A stretch of 64,000 nucleotides of DNA from Rhodomicrobium sp. R_RK_3 (GTDB taxonomy: Bacteria > Pseudomonadota > Alphaproteobacteria > Rhizobiales > Rhodomicrobiaceae). Both the position numbers and the translations under genes were made by a program. The notes beneath the pieces were generated by a model. The model did no database searches and was not told the DNA's origin. It worked only from the letters and a program-made list of their open reading frames with translations. The DNA lies in the NCBI RefSeq assembly GCF_002198715.1, contig NZ_MWLK01000015.1, forward strand, positions 37,684-101,683. The letters are read 5' to 3'. Of the stretch, positions 9,412 to 18,740 are shown one piece after another. Each line of letters opens with the position of its first letter. The stretch's first letter is position 1.

Positions 9412-9498
9412 TCAAGACCATATGATCGTGACGACGCAGTGGACGGAACCGACGGCGGCCAAGATCACGCCGAGCACCGTCAGGATCCCACGCGCCAT
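9412..9498 (-). CDS. Possible 28-residue membrane peptide
   Basis: A short frame lies between the SDR and the hydrolases. It starts with ATG at 9498 and encodes MARGILTVLGVILAAVGSVH followed by a hydrophobic tail, ending at TGA. It has one positive residue and an uninterrupted transmembrane-length core, which is uncommon for a chance frame in GC-rich DNA. It could be a small membrane protein of the operon or chance; no family is recognised. Confidence 0.25.
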   Translation of the reverse strand: MARGILTVLGVILAAVGSVHCVVTIIWS

Positions 9499-9507
9499 GC
9501 GCCGACA

Positions 9508-10314
9508 CTAGAGGTTGACCAACCCTGCATCGACTGCCAGCGTGGTCCCCGTGATGAAACGGCTCCTGTCGGAAGCAAGAAAGAGCACGGCTTCGGAGAC
9601 ATCGGCTGGCTCGACGGCGGGGATGGCAAGCGCATTGTTATAGGCGGATCGCAGCCGTTCGCTGATGCTTTCCAATAGTTCCTGCCGGATCGAGCTCATC
9701 ATTCCCGTTCCCGATACGGCCGTCGGACAAATTGCGTTAACCCGGATCTTGTGGTCAGCCAACTCGAGGGCGAGTGAACGAACAAGACCAATGATCCCAT
9801 GCTTGGAAACGCTGTAGGGTTCGAGGAATGGGAGTCCTACGAGGCCGGCAACTGATGCGATGCCTATAATCGATCCTCCGCCGCGCGCGATCAGATGTGG
9901 GACTGCGATCTGCATCGTATTCCACGTCCCGGTGAGATTGACGCTGATCGTAGCGTCCCACTGCTGAGGCGTGAAGTCGGCGAGGCGGCCATCCGTCACC
10001 ACGCCAGCATTGGCCACCACGATGTCCAATCCGCCGAGTTTGTAGACCAAACGATCGACGGTGTCCTTGAAGGTCTGAAAATCCCGAATATCGAGCTGGG
10101 CGGTGACAATCGTTCCGCCAGCTTCCCGAACCAAAGACGCGGTAAACTCCAGGTCTTCCGGCGTCGCCATTGGATAACTGATGCCGTCGATTGGCGCGCA
10201 TATGTCAATTGCGATCACGGCGGCGCCCATCTGCACCAACCTGACAGCATGGCTGCGCCCCTGTCCTCTGGCCGCACCGGTAACCAACGCTATTTTGCCT
10301 TCAAGGTCGCTCAT
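9508..10314 (-). CDS. SDR oxidoreductase, mycofactocin-coupled type
   Basis: A 268-residue classical short-chain dehydrogenase. The cofactor glycine motif is GAARGQGRSHA, followed by NAG (VANAGVV), the catalytic serine region (IIGIASVAG) and YSVSK with catalytic Tyr and Lys. The AARGQGRSHAVRL start and the long insert after IDICAPIDG resemble the mycofactocin-coupled SDR subgroup, which holds NAD tightly and oxidises alcohols through a peptide-derived redox cofactor. No mycofactocin genes are in this window, so dependence on it is only inferred. As first gene of the run, it may oxidise the diol or alcohol related to the two epoxide hydrolases. Confidence 0.85.
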   Translation of the reverse strand: MSDLEGKIALVTGAARGQGRSHAVRLVQMGAAVIAIDICAPIDGISYPMATPEDLEFTASLVREAGGTIVTAQLDIRDFQTFKDTVDRLVYKLGGLDIVVANAGVVTDGRLADFTPQQWDATISVNLTGTWNTMQIAVPHLIARGGGSIIGIASVAGLVGLPFLEPYSVSKHGIIGLVRSLALELADHKIRVNAICPTAVSGTGMMSSIRQELLESISERLRSAYNNALAIPAVEPADVSEAVLFLASDRSRFITGTTLAVDAGLVNL

Positions 10315-11138
10315 GGCCTTCTCCTATTTTCCAGGCGTACCGTTGCCGCCGCTAACGGAAAGAAGAGGGGCGCAGGTGCCATTTGCAAAATTAGCTAAAC
10401 GGCGCAGTTGATCCGCGGCGAAGGGTTTCTATCGAAACACCTTGATGAGTAGGTGGCCTCTATAAGCGCCCCAAGCCCCCCTCAAGAGGAATGATCTGAC
10501 CAAAGTGTTCTTACGAAGTATCTTCGTCTAAAGAGGTGTTGATGGGAACACGTTCAGAAGGATGGGACGCGGAATACCAGGTATTCTCGTGTAGAATATT
10601 TCGTTCTCTGGGATGGACTTCCCCTACGAGGCGGGTCTCAGTTTGAATCAAGACTAACAGGGCATTGATGCCATCAGGAGCGACCGTCCCACAGCTTACA
10701 TCGGCCCTGGTGCCGAGATGGTTTTCTCGATGGCCCTTGCGATGATCGGGGGAATGCGCCAACCGGTGCGACCACCTTTCTCACAGCTGCGACTGCGCGC
10801 CACCGCAACCCGGACCGTAATGCCGGGCGAACTTGAGCAACCAGTCCTCGATGATCTGCACGGGGCGTGTGAGCGGAGGTGGTCCAACCGGCCAGCTTCG
10901 CCGGCTAGGGATGTCTCTTACCTAGAACAAATTATGAGCTCATGCCAACCGTCATCGCTGCGCCCGGGCTTGAGGATCCTGCGTCTGCGGCGGAATGCTT
11001 GCCGCGAATTCGCCAAAAACTCACGCCTTTCCTTCAGTAATCTTCACAAATCTGCACAATTTACTTGATTGAGGTCCTGCCCGATCGTGCGTCACCTTAT
11101 CAAAGCGCTAGGTATCTCGCCCGGAAGGTTCGCCGACC
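10315..11138. other. Gene-poor stretch upstream of the recombinase
   Basis: About 820 bp without a frame showing protein-family features on either strand. It contains the promoter side of the SDR gene and the approach to the recombinase region, and marks the transition from metabolic genes to integration genes. Confidence 0.4.
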
Positions 11139-11228
11139 ATGTCGCAGCTCAGCATATCCCCTCTTTCAGGTCTGTCACCGCTTCGGCTGAACCCTGTAAA
11201 CGCCGAACCTCCGCTGCAGCTTGAGTAA
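11139..11228 (+). CDS. Possible 29-residue peptide upstream of recombinase unit
   Basis: ATG at 11139 opens a 29-codon frame ending at TAA 11226-11228, five bases before the next ATG. A GGAAGG element lies 11 bases upstream of the start. It could be a leader peptide coupling translation to the 71-residue protein that follows, or chance. No family is recognised. Confidence 0.22.
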   Translation: MSQLSISPLSGLSPLRLNPVNAEPPLQLE

Positions 11229-11233
11229 CGGCC

Positions 11234-11449
11234 ATGAGTGAGAAGGACACAAGGGGAGCCAAGCTGTCACCTCAAGTACCTGTCAACGACAGTAAGACTG
11301 CGTCTGCCGAAAGTATTACCGCGCGAATCCTCACCATCGCTCGCGTCATTGGCAGACAGATCGCGCGGGAGCAGCTCAAGGCATCTGAGGCAGCCAATGA
11401 CAGAGAAACCAACAGGGTAAAAAAGCGGGATGGCTGCCCAAAATACTAG
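11234..11449 (+). CDS. Small helical protein encoded before the recombinase
   Basis: A 71-residue hydrophilic protein. Its central segment, SITARILTIARVIGRQIARE, should form an amphipathic helix, followed by a highly charged tail. I do not recognise a named family, although short proteins with an IARVIGRQIARE-like helix accompany serine recombinases in related bacteria as I remember them. It lies 58 bp upstream of the recombinase on the same strand and is probably co-transcribed. A role as recombination accessory or regulator is only a guess from position. Confidence 0.5.
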   Translation: MSEKDTRGAKLSPQVPVNDSKTASAESITARILTIARVIGRQIAREQLKASEAANDRETNRVKKRDGCPKY

Positions 11450-11507
11450 GATGGCCCCAATTTCCTGTCATTCTTGTCGAGATAGCAGGTAACAGAGGAG
11501 CTGCGGT

Positions 11508-13107
<1,600 letters not shown>

Positions 13108-13236
13108 TTTGTCGACTTCGGTTCGCGGGGATGCACGACTATTCTCCGAATTTCACTAACTCACTGTTTTGTATTTGATATTTGACCAGGCGGGTTACCT
13201 CGCTTACTATCGTTTTCACAGAAATTCTGATCCATT

Positions 13237-13256
13237 TGTAACCCATGTGTAACCCA
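13237..13256. repeat. Tandem TGTAACCCA repeats, possible integrase arm sites
   Basis: Two identical 9-mers TGTAACCCA start at 13237 and 13248, 11 bp apart, about one helical turn. They lie between the tRNA-derived att core and the tyrosine integrase start, where arm-type integrase binding sites are commonly found. Confidence 0.4.
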
Positions 13257-13308
13257 GGAAGTTTCGGTGCTACACAAATGGGTCGCGGCGTTGTTCCGGA
13301 TTTAGCGC

Positions 13309-14448
13309 ATGTCAAAACTTTCAAAGCGCGTCGTCGAAGCTTTCCCTGTCGAGCCCCGGGATCGAGATTTTTACGATGACGAAATCAAAGGCTTCGGCGT
13401 GCGGGTGCGTAGCTCGGGCAGACGTACTTACTTCGTCATGACGCGCCTTAATGGTGTAATGCGTCGCTTTACTATCGGCTCTCATGGGCCGGTGACGGCG
13501 GAGATGGCGCGCGCGAAGGCGAAGCTGCTGCTTGCCGATGTGATCAACGGGAAAGATCCAACGCTCGGCAATAAGAGAGCGAAAGCGGGAGACAAAATCT
13601 CGGATCTTTGTTCACGGTTCCTCGCCGAGTATGTGCCCGCTCATTGTAAGGCCAGCACCGCGTTCGAGTACAAGCGTTCCGTCGAGCTTTTCGTGCTGCC
13701 CAAGCTCGGCGAACGCCCTATCGCCGAAATCGAGCGCAGGGACATTATGGCGCTCCATCACGACATGCGAAATATTCCCTACCAAGCCAATCGAACAGTC
13801 GGCGTTCTTTCCGTCATGTTCGCGCAGGCAGAACGATGGGGGTTGAGAACAGAAGCGTCCAACCCCTGCCTTGGAGTGAAGCGGTATAAAGAAGAAAAAC
13901 GGGAACGGTTCTTATCACCGGACGAACTGCAACGGCTTGGTAACGCGATGAAAGACGCTGAAGTGGAGATGCCTTCGGCGGTCGCCTGTTTCCGGCTTCT
14001 GATACTGACCGGCTGCCGATTGAGCGAAATCCAGACGCTGCGTTGGGAGTATGTCCGGGATCGGATGATTTATTTGCCGGACTCAAAAACTGGCAAGAAA
14101 ACCATTTATCTTGGCACGCCCGCACTCGAGGTGCTGGAAACCGTCCCGCGTGTTCCGGGTAATGCCTACGTCATCGCCGGGCGCGTGGAAGGACAGTATT
14201 TGTCGGATCTACAAAAGCCTTGGCGACGCATCCGCGCTGCCGCCGGGCTTGAGGACGTCCGCATCCACGATCTCCGCCATACATTTGCGTCTAATGGCGT
14301 CGCGCTCGGACAGGGTTTGCCAATCATCGGTAAGCTCCTCGGTCATAGCCAAGCGCAAACGACAGCTCGCTATGCTCATCTTGCGGCCGATCCCGCTCTG
14401 GCCGCCGCCGACCAAATTTCCACGCAAATCGCAGCGGCGATGAAGTGA
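13309..14448 (+). CDS. Tyrosine site-specific integrase
   Basis: A 379-residue integrase with an Arm-DNA-binding domain (residues 1-90: FYDDEIKGFGVRVRSSGRRT), a SAM-like core-binding domain (about 95-190) and a catalytic domain. Catalytic residues are visible: Arg in LTGCRLSEIQTLRW, HDLRHTFAS with His and Arg, LLGHSQ, and the nucleophile Tyr in TTARYAHL. The set is complete, so the enzyme should be active. It begins about 200 bp beyond the tRNA-Met fragment and is transcribed away from it, the standard arrangement of an integrative element. It is the likely integrase of the conjugative element to the right. Confidence 0.93.
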   Translation: MSKLSKRVVEAFPVEPRDRDFYDDEIKGFGVRVRSSGRRTYFVMTRLNGVMRRFTIGSHGPVTAEMARAKAKLLLADVINGKDPTLGNKRAKAGDKISDLCSRFLAEYVPAHCKASTAFEYKRSVELFVLPKLGERPIAEIERRDIMALHHDMRNIPYQANRTVGVLSVMFAQAERWGLRTEASNPCLGVKRYKEEKRERFLSPDELQRLGNAMKDAEVEMPSAVACFRLLILTGCRLSEIQTLRWEYVRDRMIYLPDSKTGKKTIYLGTPALEVLETVPRVPGNAYVIAGRVEGQYLSDLQKPWRRIRAAAGLEDVRIHDLRHTFASNGVALGQGLPIIGKLLGHSQAQTTARYAHLAADPALAAADQISTQIAAAMK

Positions 14449-14464
14449 CCGATCAGGGAATGAA

Positions 14465-14722
14465 TTATTGTTCCGCTTGCAGCAAGTACCTATAGCCCTG
14501 TCGCGTCATCCACTCGGCGCGCGAGAGATGCGCTCGCCAAATCCGCTTTGAACGCCCCGGTTGCTTCTCAGGATCAATTCCTAAGATCAGGTGCGCCGCC
14601 ACACGCCAATGAACCCCTGCGGCCTTCGCATCGAGCAGCCGAAGATAGGCAGCGAAATGCGCTTCGTCGAACGACGTGATGGCATTGATCATTGGCGGTT
14701 CATCGGAACGTGTACGTGTCAT
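14465..14722 (-). CDS. DUF2285-like DNA-binding protein
   Basis: An 85-residue protein converging with the integrase. The stretch HFAAYLRLLDAKAAGVHWR and the C-terminal WRAHLSRAEWMTRQGYRYLL match the DUF2285-type module found on alphaproteobacterial conjugative elements next to XRE regulators, from memory of the family. The frame is open to a TTG at 14773, but the ATG at 14722 is the first ATG. It is divergent from the XRE regulator with an inverted repeat between them. A role in control of element transfer is inferred from context. Confidence 0.65.
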   Translation of the reverse strand: MTRTRSDEPPMINAITSFDEAHFAAYLRLLDAKAAGVHWRVAAHLILGIDPEKQPGRSKRIWRAHLSRAEWMTRQGYRYLLQAEQ

Positions 14723-14786
14723 GCGATCGTTTGCCTGTCGCGAAAACACCGACTGATACGGCTTGGCAACCAAACCGCCAGTGCTA

Positions 14787-14822
14787 TTACATACTATAGT
14801 AGATAAACCTTAGAATATGTAA
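14787..14822. promoter_or_regulatory. Inverted repeat in DUF2285/XRE divergent region
   Basis: TTACATA at 14787-14793 and TATGTAA at 14816-14822 form a perfect 7-bp inverted repeat. Inside it lies the 10-bp palindrome TACTATAGTA (14792-14801). The AT-rich segment lies directly upstream of the XRE gene start and is the most probable operator of that regulator. Confidence 0.45.
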
Positions 14823-14839
14823 CCGTCAGCTTAACGCGC

Positions 14840-15103
14840 ATGGATATGCGCAAGCTGGTGGGCCGAAATTTTGCCCGAATACGCCGCGAAAAAGGGTTCA
14901 CGCAGGAGCGCTTCGCGGAACTCTCCGGCTTTACGCAGCAATATCTGAGCGACCTCGAACGGGGCCTTCGCAACCCAACCATCGTCACGATTTATGAGAT
15001 CGCAATTGCGCTCGGCGTGAGCCACATGGAAATTGTGATGCCTGACCAAATCGAGGAGGCGGGAAGCCCAATCACCGATGCGCCTCCAGCTCAAAAATCT
15101 TGA
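14840..15103 (+). CDS. XRE-family HTH transcriptional regulator
   Basis: An 87-residue Cro/CI-type regulator. The five-helix HTH covers residues 6-66 (NFARIRREKGFTQERFAELSG, then QQYLSDLERGLRNPT with the recognition helix). No other domain follows. Small single-domain XRE proteins of this kind repress conjugation or excision genes on integrative elements. It is divergent from the DUF2285-like gene and may bind the AT-rich inverted repeat just upstream of its own start. The VapBC-like pair follows 58 bp downstream but has its own operator-like repeat. Confidence 0.88.
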   Translation: MDMRKLVGRNFARIRREKGFTQERFAELSGFTQQYLSDLERGLRNPTIVTIYEIAIALGVSHMEIVMPDQIEEAGSPITDAPPAQKS

Positions 15104-15124
15104 TTAAAAGCGATTTGCGCTTAA

Positions 15125-15150
15125 GATATACGATGACCGTTTTGTATATC
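15125..15150. promoter_or_regulatory. Operator-like inverted repeat before toxin-antitoxin pair
   Basis: GATATAC at 15125-15131 and GTATATC at 15144-15150 form a perfect inverted repeat 12 bp upstream of the antitoxin ATG. Antitoxin-toxin complexes of this type normally autorepress through such sites. Confidence 0.5.
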
Positions 15151-15161
15151 AAGGATGCATC

Positions 15162-15395
15162 ATGCAAGTCTCTCGCTGGGGAAACAGTCTCGCGGTGCGT
15201 CTCCCCACCGCCATTGTCGAGGCCCTCGGACTGAAGGAGGGCGACGACATCGAAATCCACGTCTTGGGGGAGAAGGTGCTGGAGGTCACGAAGACACCGT
15301 CCGCGCAGGAGTTGCTCGACCGTTTGCGCAAATATCGAGGGCGCCTACCGAAGGGATTTCGTTTCGACAGGCTGGAAGCCAATGAGCGAAGTTAG
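15162..15395 (+). CDS. vapB: AbrB/MazE-type antitoxin
   Basis: A 77-residue protein with a swapped-hairpin AbrB/SpoVT DNA-binding domain at the N-terminus (MQVSRWGNSLAVRLPTAIVE, then ALGLKEGDDIEIHV) and a C-terminal tail (LLDRLRKYRGRLPKGFRFDR) expected to wrap around and inhibit the toxin. It overlaps the PIN toxin gene by 14 bp, so the two are translated together. It should neutralise the toxin and autoregulate through the upstream inverted repeat. The pair probably stabilises the mobile element after integration. Confidence 0.88.
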   Translation: MQVSRWGNSLAVRLPTAIVEALGLKEGDDIEIHVLGEKVLEVTKTPSAQELLDRLRKYRGRLPKGFRFDRLEANERS

Positions 15396-15789
15396 GCCGT
15401 TCTTCGACACCAATATCCTGCTCTACCTGTTATCGGACGAAGACGGCCGCGCCGACACGGCGGGCGCTCTGTTGCAGTCCGGCGGCTTGGTCAGCGTTCA
15501 GGTCTTGAACGAATTCGCAAGCGTGGCGAAACGCAAGCTCGGCATGGACTGGGAGGAAATCGCCGATATCCTCGGTGTGGTGAAAGCCGTCTGCAGCGTG
15601 GTACCGGTGGCCATCGACACGCACGAACTCGGGATTTCGATCGCGAGGCGGTACGGCTTTACGGTCTATGACGGAATGATCTGGGCCGCCGCCCTTCTGA
15701 CGGGGTGTCCGGTGCTTTACTCCGAGGATATGCAGCACGGCTTCGTCATTGACGGGACCGTGTTGCGAAATCCCTATGCGGAGAGTTGA
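15382..15789 (+). CDS. vapC: PIN-domain ribonuclease toxin
   Basis: A 135-residue PIN-domain protein. The acidic active-site residues are visible: Asp in FFDTNILLYLL, Glu in VLNEFASVAKRKL, and Asp in YDGMIWAAALLTGC with the last acidic position in YSEDMQHG. VapC-type toxins cleave tRNA or rRNA in a Mg-dependent manner when the antitoxin is lost. It is read directly after the AbrB-type antitoxin with overlapping frames. It ends 37 bp before the convergent trbI gene. It appears complete. Confidence 0.9.
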   Translation: MSEVRPFFDTNILLYLLSDEDGRADTAGALLQSGGLVSVQVLNEFASVAKRKLGMDWEEIADILGVVKAVCSVVPVAIDTHELGISIARRYGFTVYDGMIWAAALLTGCPVLYSEDMQHGFVIDGTVLRNPYAES

Positions 15790-15826
15790 TGCCGCCGATC
15801 CTCTGCGTGTACGGCCTGGCCTGGGG

Positions 15827-17047
15827 TTATTTCTGCGGGTACGGGCTGAGTACCAAGTCCTTTTGCACGATGACGCGCAGCGGCCAGCCGGGCCGGACCT
15901 TGATTGTGGGCTGCACATTGAGTTGCCGTTCCACGATCTGGCTTGCAGCGCGATTGGTGGTCTGACCGAGGCCCTGCCGCAAGGCTTCGACGAGATCGTT
16001 CTCGTCTCCTCCGAAAGACAATTCGGTTCCAACATTCAGAAGCGTCGCCAAGGCGATGCCCTTCACCAGTTGCCAGGTGTGATTATCGACTTCGTCGGAT
16101 AATCCAGCATATCCGCCCTGATCGGTCGCGGGCAGGTTCTCGATGACGATGGAAGAGCCATCGGGACGGATGATGCGTTGCCAGACGATCAAGGCGCGGT
16201 TCTGACCGAAACTGACCCGCGCGTCATATTTGCCGACAAGGCGGGCGCCTTGGGGAATGAGCAGATGCTTGCCGGAGACGGTGTCATAAACCGGCTCGGT
16301 CACCTGCGCGATAACGAAGCCCGGCAGGTCGGAATTCAGCCCCGTGATCAGGCTGGCGGCGATGACGGTGCCCGCCATCAGCTGGTATGGCGAGGCCGGT
16401 TTCTGAAGCGAGTGAGCATTGTAGATGCCGGCCTCGGGCTTGGCGTTCAGGAAGGAAAGCTTGTCGGTTTGCGCAGTATCGCTGCTGCTTCCCGCAGCGA
16501 GCGGGGTGCCAGGGGCGAGCGATTGCAGGTCCCCTTGCAGCGCCGTCAATGCATCGCGTCCCGGATCTGCCTGCGCAGTTGATGGCGAGGATTCTCTTCC
16601 CAATATGGCCTGGCCCTTGATCTGGAAAAAGACCGGCGCCGAGCGCGCCTGACGCGCGAGGCGAAGCTGGTCCTGGAGGTCCTGATCGAGCAGCGCTAAT
16701 TGTGCGGCCGCGTCTGGAGACGGCTGATCCCGATCGCCGGCTGCAGGTGCGATCTCCCCAATACGCTCCGGCGGCCGGACGGCGTCATAGCGTTTCGGCA
16801 GCCCCTCCAAGCCCTCGGCATAGGGTTTGGTGTCCGTGTTCAGCAGTTCGGTCGGCCCTTGCGCCGTCCAGACAACGGGCCGCAAGGCGAGGATCACAAG
16901 TCCCGCGATTGCCGTCACGCCAAGGGCGACGCCGCCGATCACGACTCGGCGATTGATGCGCGTCACCGGCCGTGGCTTCACGCGCAGCTCGACGCTGTCG
17001 GGATCGACTTTCTCCGGGGCGATGGGCGTTTCGGCGCTGTCGCTCAT
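15827..17047 (-). CDS. trbI: Conjugal transfer protein TrbI (VirB10)
   Basis: A 406-residue VirB10-like protein. A short cytoplasmic N-terminus is followed by one membrane segment (VVIGGVALGVTAIAGLVILA), a proline-rich periplasmic linker and the C-terminal beta-barrel domain with IPQGARLVGKYD and FGGDENDLVEALRQG. It spans the periplasm and forms the outer-membrane channel of the type IV secretion system with TrbG. The ATG at 17047 overlaps the trbG stop (ATGA), which favours it over the start 18 bp upstream. It is the last gene of the trb operon; the small DUF2274 gene often found next to it is not seen. Confidence 0.92.
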   Translation of the reverse strand: MSDSAETPIAPEKVDPDSVELRVKPRPVTRINRRVVIGGVALGVTAIAGLVILALRPVVWTAQGPTELLNTDTKPYAEGLEGLPKRYDAVRPPERIGEIAPAAGDRDQPSPDAAAQLALLDQDLQDQLRLARQARSAPVFFQIKGQAILGRESSPSTAQADPGRDALTALQGDLQSLAPGTPLAAGSSSDTAQTDKLSFLNAKPEAGIYNAHSLQKPASPYQLMAGTVIAASLITGLNSDLPGFVIAQVTEPVYDTVSGKHLLIPQGARLVGKYDARVSFGQNRALIVWQRIIRPDGSSIVIENLPATDQGGYAGLSDEVDNHTWQLVKGIALATLLNVGTELSFGGDENDLVEALRQGLGQTTNRAASQIVERQLNVQPTIKVRPGWPLRVIVQKDLVLSPYPQK

Positions 17048-18042
17048 TTCCAGACCTCGCGCCATTGCGCATCGCGCCGGGTGATCCGCACGATGCGCTG
17101 TGGGTCTTCGCCTTGCCGCAGCTCCGCGGCAGCGAATAGCCGATCAACGATATAGGTCGAGCCTTTGACGCGGTAGTTGACCAGCGCCGGCTTCCCGTCG
17201 GCGCCCGCGATGAACAAGGGCGGGGCTTCGCCTTGGCGAAGCGTCGATGGAAACTGGATGTAAACCTTATTGCCGTCGTCGAAAACCTGGGCGGGCCGCC
17301 ACGGCGCATCGCCGTCGATGCGGTAGCGGAAGCGGATCGCGTCGAGGGCGATGCGCGTATCGACGACGGCCTCGCGCGCCGCTGCTTGGGCTTCAGCTTG
17401 GCGCTTGCGGATCACAAGCTCGGACAAGGGATAGGTCCAGGAGACGCTGGCAATATAGGTTTTCTCCGTCGAGGTCAGCTCCAGATGGTAGGTGCGCCGG
17501 TCGGTTGCGATGACAAGGTTGGTGGCAAGATCTGCGGCGATGGGCTTGACGAGGATATGGGTGCGGGCCGAGGCGCCCGCGCCGCTCTGGGTGTCACCGA
17601 TCACCCAGCGCACCGTGTCGCCGGAGGAGACCGACAGCAATGTCTCCCCCGGCTCGAGGGCAATATCGGAAACCTGATTGACGGCCGCATAGAGCTGGTA
17701 CAGCGCGCCTTGGGTGAAGGGGTAGACCTGCATGGCGTTGATGCTGCTATCCTTCCCCGGCACAATCTTGGCGGCGGCATTGGCATCCGCGACCCGATCC
17801 TCGGGCGGCTTTTCCGGTCCGGCGCCTTTAATCTCCGCTTTTTGCGGCAATGGTTTCAACTGACCGGGAAGCGGCAGCGGCTCCGGCACCGTGACGACGG
17901 AGGTCTCGAACCTGGATGGTGGCTCAGGCTCAGCCTTGGCAAAGACCGGCGGGTCCAACGCGATCTCCGGAATGCGAACTTTCGTGGCGCAGGCAGCAAC
18001 CAACGCCGACAGAGCAAGAAGCGCGACGGTAGAGCTCTTCAT
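17044..18042 (-). CDS. trbG: Conjugal transfer protein TrbG (VirB9)
   Basis: A 332-residue VirB9-like protein. It starts MKSSTVALLALSALVAAC, a lipoprotein signal with lipobox VAAC. The N-terminal domain (YPFTQGALYQLYAAVNQVSDI) and the C-terminal domain (FDDGNKVYIQFPS) are typical of VirB9. It joins TrbI in the outer-membrane core complex. The start at 18042 gives an ATGA overlap with trbF and puts the signal peptide at the N-terminus; the longer frame would add nine unlikely residues. Confidence 0.92.
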   Translation of the reverse strand: MKSSTVALLALSALVAACATKVRIPEIALDPPVFAKAEPEPPSRFETSVVTVPEPLPLPGQLKPLPQKAEIKGAGPEKPPEDRVADANAAAKIVPGKDSSINAMQVYPFTQGALYQLYAAVNQVSDIALEPGETLLSVSSGDTVRWVIGDTQSGAGASARTHILVKPIAADLATNLVIATDRRTYHLELTSTEKTYIASVSWTYPLSELVIRKRQAEAQAAAREAVVDTRIALDAIRFRYRIDGDAPWRPAQVFDDGNKVYIQFPSTLRQGEAPPLFIAGADGKPALVNYRVKGSTYIVDRLFAAAELRQGEDPQRIVRITRRDAQWREVWK

Positions 18043-18731
18043 TTCTCGCCTCCCAGATCCTGGCCCCAATTGAAGGCGGTTATGTAGATCCCAAGCGGGT
18101 TCTTGCGCAGCCTCGCCTCATCGCGGGGGGCCGCGATCATCATCGTGAACAGGCCGGTGAAGCGCTTGGTGGCGACAAGCGCGCCGCCTTCAAAGCTCTG
18201 CTCCTGCCAGCGCAGCTGGAAGGACGATGGCGAGGCCCTGACCGCGCTCGTCACATCGACAGCGATGGTTCCCCGCCCAAGACGGGCAAAGGGATCATTG
18301 CCGCGGGCATAGTCGTTCAGCGTCACCGCCGCTTCCGCCGTGACGTAGTCATAGGCGTTCAGCCAATTCTGCCGGACGATCACCGCATCGCTGGAGAGGC
18401 CGCGCACCTGTTCGACGAAGCGGGCAAGATGATAGGCGATCTGCGCATCCCTCGGCTCATAGGCGCGTGAGGCGGGATTGATCTGGCGGACGCTGCCGCT
18501 GGCTTCGATTTCAACCACATAGGGCACCACCAATCCGCTTTGGGCGTACCAGGCAAAAGCGCCTGCAAGGCCGATGGAGAGGCCTAAAGACCCAAAGGCC
18601 ATCAGCCGCCAATTCCTGGCTTGCGCCCGCGCCGAACCAAGCCGTTCATCCCAGACCTGCGCCGCCTTTTGGTAGGGCGTGACGGGCGGCGGCGTACGGC
18701 CATAGCGCATGCTTCCCCGTTTGAAGACCAT
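18039..18731 (-). CDS. trbF: Conjugal transfer protein TrbF (VirB8)
   Basis: A 230-residue VirB8-like inner-membrane protein. A cytoplasmic N-terminus with PYQKAAQVWDERLGSARAQA leads to one membrane helix (LMAFGSLGLSIGLAGAFAWY). The periplasmic NTF2-like domain contains AYDYVTAEAAVTLNDYA and FQLRWQEQSFEGGA. It nucleates assembly of the transfer channel. It overlaps trbG by 4 bp and follows trbL with a 9-bp gap. Length and domain layout are normal. Confidence 0.92.
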   Translation of the reverse strand: MVFKRGSMRYGRTPPPVTPYQKAAQVWDERLGSARAQARNWRLMAFGSLGLSIGLAGAFAWYAQSGLVVPYVVEIEASGSVRQINPASRAYEPRDAQIAYHLARFVEQVRGLSSDAVIVRQNWLNAYDYVTAEAAVTLNDYARGNDPFARLGRGTIAVDVTSAVRASPSSFQLRWQEQSFEGGALVATKRFTGLFTMMIAAPRDEARLRKNPLGIYITAFNWGQDLGGEK

Positions 18732-18740
18732 GAGCGGCTC

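Noticed and set aside
10511..11068. Short frames on both strands in the gap before the recombinase
   Set aside because: No motif, hydrophobic pattern or ribosome-binding site supports any of them.
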